A DNA stretch of 9,691 nucleotides from Proteobacteria bacterium UBA4656 (GTDB lineage: Bacteria; Pseudomonadota; Gammaproteobacteria; Xanthomonadales; Ahniellaceae). Below, in pieces: positions 1-7,633 of this stretch. The notes beneath the pieces were generated by a model. It saw nothing but the letters and a program-made list of their open reading frames with translations. It made no database searches and had not been told where the DNA came from. A program made the translations under genes and the position numbers. Position 1 is the stretch's first letter. Each line of letters starts with the position of its first letter. Location of the stretch: the NCBI GenBank assembly GCA_002405525.1, contig DHLY01000015.1:9590-19280 (forward strand), given 5' to 3'.

Positions 1-24
1 TAGCGAATAGCGAATAGCGAATAG
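1..24. repeat. Heptanucleotide tandem repeat (TAGCGAA), 3 full units, cut by window edge
   Basis: Three complete copies of TAGCGAA plus a partial fourth run from the first base, so the array probably extends further left. Read as GCGAATA, it is nearly the reverse complement of the CATTCGC array at 109-164, with one mismatch per seven bases. The two arrays face each other around an 84-bp spacer and could pair as an imperfect long hairpin. No function can be assigned from sequence alone. Confidence 0.9.
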
Positions 25-108
25 GAAAGCCGGCGCCCCGGCGGGCGTTGTGCGTTGACGTCGATCGAAGCAGCCTCGTTGGGCGCTTCGAGGCAGCGCA
101 TCCCGACC

Positions 109-164
109 CATTCGCCATTCGCCATTCGCCATTCGCCATTCGCCATTCGCCATTCGCCATTCGC
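109..164. repeat. Heptanucleotide tandem repeat (CATTCGC), 8 perfect units
   Basis: Eight exact, uninterrupted copies of CATTCGC (56 bp) end 67 bp before the trpA start codon. Because 7 is not a multiple of 3, the array stays open in all three forward frames and encodes the same peptide, HSPFAIR, repeatedly. This explains spurious long reading frames here. The array lies in the trpA leader, where a change of copy number would alter leader length or structure. It is not CRISPR: the units are contiguous, with no spacers. Confidence 0.95.
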
Positions 165-231
165 AAGTCACCCACGCCCCCGCACCGTGCCCTTCCAACG
201 CGTCTCCGAAGACCCACCACGCCGCCGCACC

Positions 232-1053
232 ATGAACCGCATCGACCAACGCTTCGCCGACCTCCGCGCCGCCGGCCGCACCGGCCTGATCCCGTTCGTG
301 ACCGCGGGCGACCCCGGTGTCGAGGCGACCGTGCCGGTGATGCACGCACTGGTCGCCGCCGGCGCCGACCTGATCGAACTCGGGGTGCCGTTCTCCGACC
401 CGATGGCGGACGGGCCGACCATCCAGCGATCGAGCGAACGCGCGCTGGCACGCGGCGTCGGCCTGCGCAAGGTGCTGGCGATGGTGGCCGAGTTCCGGCG
501 CGCCGACGCGACCACGCCGGTGGTGCTGATGGGGTATCTCAATCCGCTGGAGATCTTCGGCTACGAGCGCTTCGCCGACACCGCGCGCCAGGCCGGCGTG
601 GACGGCGTGCTGATGGTCGATTCGCCGGTCGAGGAGGCGGGCGAGCTCACCCCGCTACTCGCCCGCCATGGCATCGAGCAGATCTTTCTCGCCGCGCCGA
701 CCACGGCGGACGCGCGACTGGCGCGCGTGGTCGAGCGCGCGCGGGGGTTCCTGTACTACGTGTCGTTCGCCGGCATCACCGGCGCCGACCGCCTGGCCGT
801 CGGCGACGTTTCGGCCAAGGTGGCCGCGATCCGCGCCGCCACCGGCACTCCGGTCGCGGTGGGTTTCGGGGTCAGGGAGCCGCAGCAGGCGGCCGGCATC
901 GCTGGCTTCGCCGACGCGGTGGTGGTCGGCAGCGCGCTGGTCGAACATCTCGCCCCGCACGCCGATCCCGGCGCGGCAGCCGCCGCCGCGGGCGCCTTCC
1001 TCGCCCCGCTGCGCGCGGCCGTCGACGCCGCCCGGACCCGCAGCGCGGCCTGA
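232..1053 (+). CDS. trpA: Tryptophan synthase alpha subunit TrpA
   Basis: TrpA is the alpha subunit of the cytoplasmic alpha2-beta2 tryptophan synthase. It cleaves indole-3-glycerol phosphate to indole and glyceraldehyde 3-phosphate, and the indole is channelled to TrpB. The 273-residue product is close to the usual 268. It starts MNRIDQRFADLRAAGR and carries the signature LIELGVPFSDPMADGP. The two catalytic acids fall at Glu49 and Asp60, the same numbers as in the enteric enzyme. The later FAGITGAD and VGFGV segments match the phosphate-binding part of the TIM barrel. ATG 232 was chosen because the family N-terminus begins there; in-frame upstream codons run through the heptamer repeats and resemble no TrpA. 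No strong Shine-Dalgarno sequence precedes it. trpB is presumably to the left, outside the window. accD follows after 57 bp. Confidence 0.97.
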   Translation: MNRIDQRFADLRAAGRTGLIPFVTAGDPGVEATVPVMHALVAAGADLIELGVPFSDPMADGPTIQRSSERALARGVGLRKVLAMVAEFRRADATTPVVLMGYLNPLEIFGYERFADTARQAGVDGVLMVDSPVEEAGELTPLLARHGIEQIFLAAPTTADARLARVVERARGFLYYVSFAGITGADRLAVGDVSAKVAAIRAATGTPVAVGFGVREPQQAAGIAGFADAVVVGSALVEHLAPHADPGAAAAAAGAFLAPLRAAVDAARTRSAA

Positions 1054-1110
1054 CGGGGCGCACTGCGCTACGATCCGCGCCAGCGTCCCCACGACCGCGT
1101 TGGCGATCCG

Positions 1111-2001
1111 ATGAGCTGGCTGTCCAAACTGATGCCCTCGCGCATCCGCACGCAGGGCGGCAACAAGCGCAACGTGCCCGAGGGCCTGTGGGTCAAGTGC
1201 GAGCGCTGCGCGGCGCCGCTGTACCAGCCGGAGCTCGAGCGCAACCTGAAGGTGTGCCCCAAGTGCGGCTTCCACATGCCGATCGGCGCGCGCGAACGGC
1301 TGCGGGGTTTCTTCGACGAGGGGGAGCTGTTCGAGATCGGCGCCGGCCTCGAGCCGGTCGATGCGCTGAGGTTCAAGGACTCCAAGAAATACCGCGACCG
1401 CGTGGTCGCCGCCCAGCGCGCCACCGGCGAGACGGACGCCCTGGTCGCCTTGCGCGGCGCGCTCAAGGGCCGTCCGGCGGTTGCCTGCGCGTTCGAGTTC
1501 GCGTTCATGGGCGGGTCGATGGGCTCGGTGGTGGGCGAACGCTTCGCGCTGGCGGCCGAGCACTGTCTCGAGCACCGCTTGCCGCTGGTCTGCTTCTCGG
1601 CCACCGGGGGGGCGCGGATGCAGGAGGGGCTGCTCTCGCTGATGCAGATGGCCAAGACCTCGGCAGCGATTGCGCGCCTGCGCGGGGCCGGCCTTCCGTT
1701 CGTTTCCGTGCTCACCCACCCCACCACCGGCGGCGTGTCGGCCAGCCTCGGCATGCTGGGCGACGTCAATATCGGCGAGCCCGGTGCACTGATCGGATTC
1801 GCCGGCCCGCGGGTGATCGAACAGACCGTCCGCGAGACCCTGCCCGAAGGATTCCAGCGCAGCGAGTTCCTGCTCGAGCACGGCGCGATCGACCTGATCG
1901 TGGACCGGCGCGAACAGCGCGAGAAGATCGCGGCCCTGTTCGCGCTGCTGCTGCGCCAGCCGGCGCCGCCGGCCGAGGTGTCGGCCGCCGCGGCCCCCTG
2001 A
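1111..2001 (+). CDS. accD: Acetyl-CoA carboxylase carboxyltransferase subunit beta AccD
   Basis: AccD pairs with AccA to form the carboxyltransferase of acetyl-CoA carboxylase, which moves the carboxyl group from carboxybiotin to acetyl-CoA to give malonyl-CoA for fatty-acid synthesis in the cytoplasm. The 296-residue product has the family's N-terminal four-cysteine zinc ribbon (Cys30, Cys33, Cys49, Cys52; CxxC-x15-CxxC). The crotonase-like core follows, with [14 protein letters not shown] near 132-145, [11 protein letters not shown] near 163-173 and [16 protein letters not shown] near 203-218. All hallmarks are intact and the length matches E. coli AccD (304). The ribosome-binding site is weak. 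It lies between trpA and folC with a 12-bp gap to folC, so co-transcription with folC is likely. Confidence 0.97.
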   Translation: MSWLSKLMPSRIRTQGGNKRNVPEGLWVKCERCAAPLYQPELERNLKVCPKCGFHMPIGARERLRGFFDEGELFEIGAGLEPVDALRFKDSKKYRDRVVAAQRATGETDALVALRGALKGRPAVACAFEFAFMGGSMGSVVGERFALAAEHCLEHRLPLVCFSATGGARMQEGLLSLMQMAKTSAAIARLRGAGLPFVSVLTHPTTGGVSASLGMLGDVNIGEPGALIGFAGPRVIEQTVRETLPEGFQRSEFLLEHGAIDLIVDRREQREKIAALFALLLRQPAPPAEVSAAAAP

Positions 2002-2013
2002 GGCCGGGCCCCG

Positions 2014-3288
2014 ATGGCGGTCCCGGACACGCTGGCCGAGTGGCTCGTGCACTGGCAGGCGGTGCACGCGCGGCCGATCGACCTCGGCCTGGAACGCGTC
2101 GCCGACGTCGCGACGCGCATGGGGATGTCGCGGCCCGCGCCGGTCTGCATCACCGTCGGCGGCACCAACGGCAAGGGGTCCACGGTGGCGGTCCTGGACG
2201 CGATCCTGCGCGCGTCCGGACGCCTGGTCGGGACCTACACCTCGCCACACCTGCTGGCCTACAACGAGCGCGTGCGGATCGACGGCGAGTGCGTGGAAGA
2301 CGCCGAACTGGTGTCGGCGTTCCGCCGCGTCGAGGCCGCGCGCGGCCCCACCCCGCTGACCTACTTCGAGGCGGGCACCCTGGCGGCATTCGCGGTGCTG
2401 GAGGCGCGCGAGGTGGACGTCGCGCTGCTCGAGGTCGGCATGGGCGGGCGGCTGGACGCGGTCAACGTGGTGGACGCCGATGCCGCAATCGTGACCACGG
2501 TGGACCTCGACCACCAGGATTTTCTGGGGCCCGACCGCAATGCGATCGGCCGCGAGAAGGCGGGCATCTTCCGCGCCGGCCGCCCGGCGATCGTCGGCGA
2601 CCGTGCGCCTCCGCCGAGCCTGCTGTCGCACGCATCGGCGATCGGTGCGTTGCTGCAGCGGGCGGGCGTGGACTTCGACGCGCGCGCCGCGGACCGCGGG
2701 TGGGCCTGGCGGCATTGCGACGGCACCACGCTCGAACTGCCGCCGCCGGCCCTCGACGGCGAGTTCCAGCGCGACAACGCGGCCGCCGCGGTGGCCGCGC
2801 TGCACGCGCTGCGCGGCCTGCTTGCGCTGGCGCCCGCGGCGATCGCGCAGGGTGTGGCGACCGCACGCTGCCCGGCCCGCCTGCAGCGCGTGGCCGTCGG
2901 GCCGGAGGTGGTGGTGGACGTGGCGCACAACCCGCAGGCCGCGCGCGAACTGGCGCGCTGGCTGGCCGCACAGTCGGCGCGGCCGACCTTCGCGGTGTTC
3001 GGCGCGCTGGCCGACAAGGACATCGAAGCCATGATGGTGCCGCTGGCGCAGTCTTTCGCGGCGTGGTGGACGGTCGGGCTGGACCGCGAGAGTTCGCGCG
3101 GCCTCGATGCCGCGGCGACGGCGCGCCGGCTCGCCGGCTGCGGTGTCGTCGCCACGCCCGCGGCAGACATGGCTGCCGCGCTCGGCGCCGCGCGCGCGGC
3201 GGCCGGTGCCGCCGGCCGGGTGCTGGTCTTCGGGTCGTTCCACACCGTGGCGGCGGCGATGCGCGCGCTCGGGCTGCGGCAGGCGTAA
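2014..3288 (+). CDS. folC: Bifunctional folylpolyglutamate/dihydrofolate synthase FolC
   Basis: FolC is a Mur-ligase-superfamily ATP-dependent ligase. In proteobacteria it usually joins glutamate to dihydropteroate, giving dihydrofolate, and then extends the polyglutamate tail of reduced folates. The 424-residue product (E. coli 422) has the P-loop GGTNGKGST at 49-57, then SPHLLAYNERVRI at 77-89, LLEVGMGGRLDAVN from 138, DHQDFLG near 166-172 and REKAGIFR near 180-187, which contains the conserved lysine region. The C-terminal Mur-ligase domain has DVAHNPQAAREL near residue 302 and FGSFHTV near 406. Whether both activities are present cannot be read from motifs; bifunctionality is the norm when a genome has one copy. 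The start lies 12 bp after the accD stop, with a GC-rich and unremarkable ribosome-binding region. Confidence 0.95.
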   Translation: MAVPDTLAEWLVHWQAVHARPIDLGLERVADVATRMGMSRPAPVCITVGGTNGKGSTVAVLDAILRASGRLVGTYTSPHLLAYNERVRIDGECVEDAELVSAFRRVEAARGPTPLTYFEAGTLAAFAVLEAREVDVALLEVGMGGRLDAVNVVDADAAIVTTVDLDHQDFLGPDRNAIGREKAGIFRAGRPAIVGDRAPPPSLLSHASAIGALLQRAGVDFDARAADRGWAWRHCDGTTLELPPPALDGEFQRDNAAAAVAALHALRGLLALAPAAIAQGVATARCPARLQRVAVGPEVVVDVAHNPQAARELARWLAAQSARPTFAVFGALADKDIEAMMVPLAQSFAAWWTVGLDRESSRGLDAAATARRLAGCGVVATPAADMAAALGAARAAAGAAGRVLVFGSFHTVAAAMRALGLRQA

Positions 3289-3329
3289 CGGACGTTGGTG
3301 CGTCCGCGGGCGGCTCGGGGTGCAGCGGC

Positions 3330-3335
3330 TATAAT
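3330..3335 (+). promoter_or_regulatory. Perfect -10 hexamer TATAAT upstream of dedD
   Basis: A consensus TATAAT stands out in the 73-bp, GC-rich folC-dedD spacer and would place transcription start roughly 20 bp before the dedD ATG. No convincing -35 lies at 16-18 bp: the bases 17 bp upstream read CGGGCG, and TTGGTG at 3295-3300 is too far away. There is no extended -10 TG either. It may be an internal promoter for dedD-cvpA-purF that needs an activator, or a chance match. Confidence 0.45.
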
Positions 3336-3361
3336 CGTTCCAGCCGCCCCGGACCTCCGCG

Positions 3362-4339
3362 ATGGACTCAGCCCTCAAGCAACGCCTCGTCGGCGCGACG
3401 GTACTCGTTGTGCTGGCGGTGATCTTCGTCCCGATGCTGGTCGACACCACGCCGCGCACCGACGGCGAGGCGATCGACCTCCGCATTCCGCCGGAGCCGG
3501 GACAGGCCTTCGAGACGCGGGTCGTGCCGCTGGGGCCGCAGACCGCGCCGGACGGCACGGCCGCGCCGGGCGACGACCCGGACCGCGTGGTGACGGTCGA
3601 TACCGGCGCCGCACCGCGCCGCGATGCCTTCGCCGGCACGCCGGCCGCGCCGGAGGAACCGGTGGTGTCGCCGGCGGAGCCGCCCGCATCGCCGGTGGTC
3701 GATACGGCTCCCGCCGCACCGCCCCCCGGCACGTCGCCCCCCCCCGACACGTCGGCACCCTCCGCGGCGACACCCGCCCCTTCGACGCGTCCACCTGCGT
3801 TGCCGCTGCCGGCGGCCGGCGGGCGCTGGCTGGTGCAGTTCGGCACCTACGCGCAGGCCGACAACGCACAGGCTTTGGCTGCCGAACTCGGCCGCGCCGG
3901 CATCCGATCGGAGACCGAGCGCGTCGAGATCGACGGCAAGCCGGCTCTGCGCGTGCGTTCGGGTCCTTACGCCGATCGCACCAGCGCCGAGCGCGTGCGG
4001 CAGGCTGCGCGCAGCCTGCGTGCCGACGTGGCCTCCTCGGTGGTCGAATCGGACGCGCGGTCGGCGCCGGACGCCGACCCGCTCGCCGGCCGCAACCCGC
4101 GCACCACCGGCTGGTCGGTGCAGGTCGGTGCCCTCGCCGACGCGGCCGATGCCGAGGCCCTGCGCGGTCGTCTGGCCGGTGCCGGCTTCACCGCCTACGT
4201 CGAGACGCTGCGCACCGACCGCGGCATCCTGTACAGGGTGCGCATCGGGCCGGAGATACAGCGCGCCGGCGCCGAGAGCCTGCGCGATTCGATCAAGGCG
4301 CGCCTCGGCCTCGATGGCCAGGTCGTTGCCCATCCCTGA
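3362..4339 (+). CDS. dedD: SPOR-domain cell-division protein, DedD-like, with two SPOR modules
   Basis: DedD-type proteins are single-pass inner-membrane proteins whose periplasmic SPOR domain binds glycan strands lacking stem peptides at the division septum. The 325-residue product has a short cytoplasmic tail starting MDSALKQRLVGA, a membrane helix at about 10-28, and a long Pro/Ala/Thr-rich linker (about 60-150). Two SPOR-like domains follow. The first is at about 154-225 (WLVQFGTY at 156-163, RVRSGPY at 197-203); the second is at about 249-322 (WSVQVGAL at 251-258, RVRIGP at 292-297). E. coli DedD is about 220 residues with one SPOR, so this one is longer and carries an extra module. The position between folC and cvpA is the classic dedD locus. 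The stop lies 9 bp before cvpA. Confidence 0.9.
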   Translation: MDSALKQRLVGATVLVVLAVIFVPMLVDTTPRTDGEAIDLRIPPEPGQAFETRVVPLGPQTAPDGTAAPGDDPDRVVTVDTGAAPRRDAFAGTPAAPEEPVVSPAEPPASPVVDTAPAAPPPGTSPPPDTSAPSAATPAPSTRPPALPLPAAGGRWLVQFGTYAQADNAQALAAELGRAGIRSETERVEIDGKPALRVRSGPYADRTSAERVRQAARSLRADVASSVVESDARSAPDADPLAGRNPRTTGWSVQVGALADAADAEALRGRLAGAGFTAYVETLRTDRGILYRVRIGPEIQRAGAESLRDSIKARLGLDGQVVAHP

Positions 4340-4348
4340 CCGGAGCCG

Positions 4349-4876
4349 ATGAACGTCGCCGACCTCGCCATCGCCGCGCTGATCGCCGCCTCGGTGGTCG
4401 TCGGCGCGGTCCGCGGACTGGTGGTCGAGGTCCTGTCGATCGCGATCTGGGCGGGCGCCGTGGCGCTGGCGCTGGCGCTCGGCGGCAGCGTGGGCGAGTG
4501 GTTCTCCGCCGGCATCGCCTTGCCCTCGCTGCGCGCCGCGGTCGGCCACGGGCTGGTGTTCCTCGGCGCGTTGGCGGTGGGTGCAGTCCTGATGTGGTTG
4601 CTGCGCAAGGCAGTGCGGAGCACCGGCCTGACCGGGAACGACCGCCTGCTGGGCCTGTTGTTCGGTGCCGCCCGCGGGGTGCTGCTGGTCACGGTGCTGG
4701 TGGTGCTGGCGGGACTCACGCCTCTGCCGCGCGACCCGTGGTGGGCCCAGTCGCGGCTGATCCCCTGGTTCCAGGGCATCGCGGTGGGACTGGCGCCGCA
4801 CCTGCCGGCGCCGCTGCGCGATTCGATCGATTTTTCCGCGCCGCCGCCGCCGGCGGCCGCGCGCCCGTCATCCTGA
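4349..4876 (+). CDS. cvpA: CvpA family inner-membrane protein
   Basis: CvpA is a small integral inner-membrane protein, named for its requirement in colicin V production in E. coli; its molecular activity remains unclear. The 175-residue product (E. coli 162) shows four likely membrane segments at about 4-22, 27-46, 66-87 and 101-123. It has the conserved VRGLVVE after helix 1 and the family motif TGNDRLLGLLFGAARG at 95-110, followed by a Pro/Ala-rich tail. GGAG at 4342-4345, just before the ATG, is a close-set ribosome-binding site. It is tightly packed between dedD (9 bp) and purF (12 bp), and the purF Shine-Dalgarno overlaps its stop codon, so cvpA and purF are probably translationally linked. 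No PurR-type operator palindrome was seen upstream. Confidence 0.93.
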   Translation: MNVADLAIAALIAASVVVGAVRGLVVEVLSIAIWAGAVALALALGGSVGEWFSAGIALPSLRAAVGHGLVFLGALAVGAVLMWLLRKAVRSTGLTGNDRLLGLLFGAARGVLLVTVLVVLAGLTPLPRDPWWAQSRLIPWFQGIAVGLAPHLPAPLRDSIDFSAPPPPAAARPSS

Positions 4877-4879
4877 GGA
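4875..4879 (+). promoter_or_regulatory. Shine-Dalgarno GAGGA of purF overlapping the cvpA stop
   Basis: GAGGA shares bases with the cvpA TGA (4874-4876) and lies 9 bp before the purF ATG. Ribosomes ending on cvpA would be positioned to reinitiate at purF. Confidence 0.7.
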
Positions 4880-4888
4880 TCGTCCTGC

Positions 4889-6367
4889 ATGTGCGGCATC
4901 ATCGGCATCGTCGGCAGGACCAGCGTGGGCGCGGCGCTCTACGACGCACTCACCGTGCTGCAGCACCGCGGGCAGGACGCCGCCGGCATCGCCACCGTCG
5001 ACGGCAGCGCGCTGCGCCTGCACAAGGCCAACGGCCTGGTGCGCGACGTGTTCGCCGAGTCGAACATGCGCCACCTCACCGGCCGCTACGGGATCGGGCA
5101 CTGCCGCTATCCGACGGCGGGCTCGGAGGGCTCCGCGGAAGCGCAGCCGTTCTACGTCAACTCGCCGTTCGGGCTGGCGCTGGCGCACAACGGCAACCTG
5201 ACCAACTCCGAGGCGCTGCGGCAGGAGTTGTTCGAACAGGACCGCCGGCACATCAACACCGGTTCCGACTCCGAGGTGCTGCTCAACATCTTCGCCCACG
5301 AGTTGCAGTTGCAGGCCCACCTGCGCCTGGAGACCGAGCACGTGTTCAAGGCGATCGGCGGCGTGCACCAGCGCTGCGTCGGCGGCTACGCGGTGGCGGC
5401 GCTGGTCCTCGGTCTCGGCGTGGTCGCGTTCCGCGACCCGCATGGCATCCGGCCGCTGGTGCTGGGCGTGCGCTCCACGCCGGACGGCGACGAGCACGCG
5501 GTGGCGTCCGAGAGCGTGGCGCTCGACCTGCTCGGGTTCCGCCGCCTGCGCGACGTGGCGCCCGGCGAGGCGGTGGTGATCGGGCTCGACGGCAGCCTGC
5601 ACGCGCGGCAGTGCGCGCCGGCGCGCGCCCACACACCCTGCATCTTCGAGTACGTCTACCTGGCGCGGCCCGATTCGATGATCGAGGACGTGTCGGTCTA
5701 CAAGGCCCGCCTGCGGATGGGCGAGTGCCTCGCGCGCAAGATCCTGCGCCTGAGGCCCGACCACGACATCGACTGCGTGATGCCGATCCCCGACACCAGC
5801 CGCACCGCCGCGCTGCCGCTGGCCAACCTGCTGGGCGTGCCGTACCGCGAGGGCTTCGTCAAGAACCGCTACGTCGGTCGCACCTTCATCATGCCGGGGC
5901 AGGGCGAGCGGGTGAAGTCCGTGCGCCGCAAGCTGAACGCGATCGAACTGGAGTTCCGCAACAAGGTCGTGCTGCTGGTCGACGATTCGATCGTGCGCGG
6001 CACCACGTCGCGGCAGATCATCCAGATGGCGCGCGACGCCGGCGCCCGCAAGGTGTACTTCGCCTCCGCCGCGCCACCGGTGCGCCATCCGAACATCTAC
6101 GGCATCGACATGCCGGCGGTGTCCGAACTGGTCGCCCACGGCCGCAGCGAGGCCGAGGTGCAGGACCTGCTGGGCGCCGATTGGCTGGTCTACCAGGATC
6201 TCGACGACCTGGTCGCCGCCGTCGCCGAGGGCAACGAGCGACTGTCCGCCTTCGACACCTCGTGCTTCTCCGGCCACTACGTCACCGGGGTCGACGACGG
6301 CTACCTCGAGCGGATCGCCGCTGAACGCAACGACCTCGCCAAGCAGTCGCGCCGCAAGGCGTCCTGA
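4889..6367 (+). CDS. purF: Amidophosphoribosyltransferase PurF
   Basis: PurF makes 5-phosphoribosylamine from PRPP and glutamine, the first committed step of purine synthesis, in the cytoplasm. The 492-residue product starts MCGIIGIVG, so removal of Met exposes the N-terminal nucleophile Cys2 with no propeptide, as in the E. coli enzyme (505 aa). The Ntn glutaminase domain shows [16 protein letters not shown] with Arg73, AHNGNLTNS at about 99-107 and TGSDSE with Asp127. The type I phosphoribosyltransferase domain carries the PRPP loop [14 protein letters not shown] at 361-374. The C-terminus ([11 protein letters not shown], then a GYLERI segment) also follows the E. coli form, and the iron-sulfur cysteine pattern of the Bacillus form is not evident. 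It is the last gene of the tight cluster; a REP-like palindrome follows. Confidence 0.97.
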   Translation: MCGIIGIVGRTSVGAALYDALTVLQHRGQDAAGIATVDGSALRLHKANGLVRDVFAESNMRHLTGRYGIGHCRYPTAGSEGSAEAQPFYVNSPFGLALAHNGNLTNSEALRQELFEQDRRHINTGSDSEVLLNIFAHELQLQAHLRLETEHVFKAIGGVHQRCVGGYAVAALVLGLGVVAFRDPHGIRPLVLGVRSTPDGDEHAVASESVALDLLGFRRLRDVAPGEAVVIGLDGSLHARQCAPARAHTPCIFEYVYLARPDSMIEDVSVYKARLRMGECLARKILRLRPDHDIDCVMPIPDTSRTAALPLANLLGVPYREGFVKNRYVGRTFIMPGQGERVKSVRRKLNAIELEFRNKVVLLVDDSIVRGTTSRQIIQMARDAGARKVYFASAAPPVRHPNIYGIDMPAVSELVAHGRSEAEVQDLLGADWLVYQDLDDLVAAVAEGNERLSAFDTSCFSGHYVTGVDDGYLERIAAERNDLAKQSRRKAS

Positions 6368-6410
6368 GCGCGGGCTCGCGATGCCTCGGTTCCTGCGGCG
6401 GCCAAGCCCT

Positions 6411-6435
6411 GTGGGAGCGGCGCGCGCGCCGCGAG
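6411..6435. repeat. REP-like palindrome with GTGG head, between purF and the DUF455 gene
   Basis: GTGGGAGCGGC leads into GCGGCGCGCGCGCCGC (6417-6432), a perfect 16-bp palindrome followed by GAG. The GTGGGAG head plus hairpin resembles REP elements of Pseudomonas and Xanthomonadales, which are mobilised by RAYT transposases. No poly-T tract follows, so a simple intrinsic terminator is unlikely, although the hairpin could stabilise the 3' end of the purF message. Only one copy is clear in this window, so the repeat status is inferred. Confidence 0.55.
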
Positions 6436-6463
6436 TTCTTCGACCTTGCGGCAGTCTCCGTCC

Positions 6464-7366
6464 ATGACCTCCCTCGCCGCCGCCGCCCTCGACTGCCTGC
6501 GCGAATCCGACGTTGCGACCAAGCTGGCGTGCACGGCGGACACCGCCGCCGCCTGGCGTGCGGGTCGTCTCGCCCTCGACGGCGACGACCTGCCGGCGGT
6601 CGTCGACCTGCCGGTCCCCGGCCGGCCGGATCGCCCCGTGCTGGTCGCTCCGCGCGACCTCGCCCGGCGCGGGCTGGGCACGCCGGAGGGCCGGGTGGCG
6701 CTGCTGCACGCCGTCGCGCATATCGAATTCAACGCCATCAACCTGGCGTGGGACGCCGTGTACCGATTCCGCGGTCTGCCGTGCGGCTACTACGACGACT
6801 GGGTCGCGGTCGCCGACGACGAGGCGCGCCACTTCGCCCTGCTGGCCGCGCGGCTGGCCGACCACGGCGCGGCCTACGGCGACCTGCCGGCCCACAACGG
6901 CCTGTGGGAGATGGCCGTGAAGACCTCCGCCGATCCGCTGGCCCGCATGGCCCTGGTGCCGCGCGTGCTGGAGGCCCGCGGCCTCGACGTCACCCCCGGG
7001 ATGATCGCCCGCCTGCGTGCCGCCGGTGACGGTGCCAGCGCCGACGTGCTCGAGATCATCCTGCGCGAGGAGGTCGCCCACGTGGCGGCCGGCAGCCGCT
7101 GGTTCGGGCACCTGTGCCGCCAGCGCGGCCTCGATACGCTGCCGGCCTTTCTCGGCCTGGTGCACCGCCATGCCGCCGGGGCGGTGCGTCCGCCCTTCAA
7201 TACGGCCGCTCGACAGGTGGCGGGGTTCACGGTTGCCGAACTGGCTGCCCTGGCCGGTCGCGACGCGCCGGGCGAGGTTCCCGGAGCGGGCCCGGTGGCC
7301 GCGGTCGCGACCGATCCCGCGCCGGTTGCGGCGCCAGTGGCCGGATCGGCCGCCTCCGTGCGTTGA
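6464..7366 (+). CDS. DUF455 family ferritin-like di-iron protein
   Basis: This matches the DUF455 (ferritin-like) family, whose biochemical role is unknown to me. The 300-residue product has the family's strongly conserved stretches: LLHAVAHIEFNAINLAWDAV, DDEARHFALLAARL, YGDLPAHNGLWEMA and RMALVPRVLEARGLDVTPGM. The expected four-helix ligand pattern for a di-iron site is complete: Glu88, Glu120-x-x-His123, Glu170 and Glu203-x-x-His206. A Pro/Ala/Val-rich tail of about 40 residues after 265 looks disordered. There is no signal peptide, so it is probably cytoplasmic. ATG 6464 was preferred; an in-frame TTG at 6446 would add six residues and neither start has a good Shine-Dalgarno. It lies 96 bp after purF, beyond a REP-like element, and is probably a separate unit. 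An oxidase, hydroxylase or iron-handling role is only a guess. Confidence 0.88.
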   Translation: MTSLAAAALDCLRESDVATKLACTADTAAAWRAGRLALDGDDLPAVVDLPVPGRPDRPVLVAPRDLARRGLGTPEGRVALLHAVAHIEFNAINLAWDAVYRFRGLPCGYYDDWVAVADDEARHFALLAARLADHGAAYGDLPAHNGLWEMAVKTSADPLARMALVPRVLEARGLDVTPGMIARLRAAGDGASADVLEIILREEVAHVAAGSRWFGHLCRQRGLDTLPAFLGLVHRHAAGAVRPPFNTAARQVAGFTVAELAALAGRDAPGEVPGAGPVAAVATDPAPVAAPVAGSAASVR

Positions 7367-7568
7367 GTAGGGTGGGAGTTGCATTCCAGTCAGGGCGACG
7401 CCGACCGCGGCGGAACGCCGGGCTGTCACCGGTCCGACGCATCGGCCGGCCAGACTCGGTGGATCGTGGCGGGGATCACGGTTGCTCGCGGCGCTGCCGG
7501 GCATTTTGCGCGGGTTCGGGCGGGGTGCTGCTGGATTGCGGGATTCCCGGCGCGGGCTGCGCGCGGGC

Positions 7569-7597
7569 TTCACATCGCGCGGATTCCGTTTTATCAT
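7569..7597 (+). promoter_or_regulatory. Sigma-70-like promoter for the secreted-protein cluster
   Basis: TTCACA (7569-7574) and TATCAT (7592-7597) are each one mismatch from consensus and are separated by exactly 17 bp. They sit in a local AT-enriched patch at the end of an otherwise GC-rich 267-bp spacer (7367-7633), in which I see no gene. Transcription would start near 7604, about 30 bp before the GTG start. No clear promoter is seen before the next two genes, so this one may drive all three. Confidence 0.65.
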
Positions 7598-7620
7598 CCA
7601 GTAGTTGACCTTCACCGATT

Positions 7621-7626
7621 GGGAGG
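7621..7626 (+). promoter_or_regulatory. Shine-Dalgarno GGGAGG fixing the GTG start at 7634
   Basis: GGGAGG lies 7 bp before GTG 7634, which is immediately followed by a typical signal peptide. Together these decide the start in favour of this GTG over in-frame upstream codons reaching back to 7379. Confidence 0.8.
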
Positions 7627-7633
7627 TTGTACC

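Noticed and set aside
55..60. TTGACG as a -35 element for trpA
   Set aside because: No -10-like hexamer lies 16-18 bp downstream; the region is GC-rich.
109..164. CRISPR array
   Set aside because: The units are 7 bp and contiguous with no spacers, and no cas genes are present.
55..231. N-terminal extension of trpA through the heptamer repeats
   Set aside because: The extension encodes HSPFAIR repeats unlike any TrpA. The family N-terminus and the catalytic residue numbering fit ATG 232.
48..3422. Long + strand frames at 48-3422 and 3295-6324
   Set aside because: They run out of frame across several well-supported genes and read as Arg/Ala/Gly-rich low-complexity sequence.
655..3846. Very long antisense open frame of over 1000 codons
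   Set aside because: It lies opposite trpA, accD, folC and dedD, which have clear family motifs. Long antisense frames are expected in DNA where third codon positions are almost all G or C. Its product is low-complexity, rich in Arg, Gly and Ala.
7367..7385. GTAGGGTGGGAG just after the DUF455 stop as a second REP-like repeat
   Set aside because: Only a short head-like stretch is present, without the palindrome, and it is too short to call.
7379..7633. Upstream extension of the dockerin gene
   Set aside because: It would bury the signal peptide internally and run through the promoter. GTG 7634 has GGGAGG at ideal spacing.
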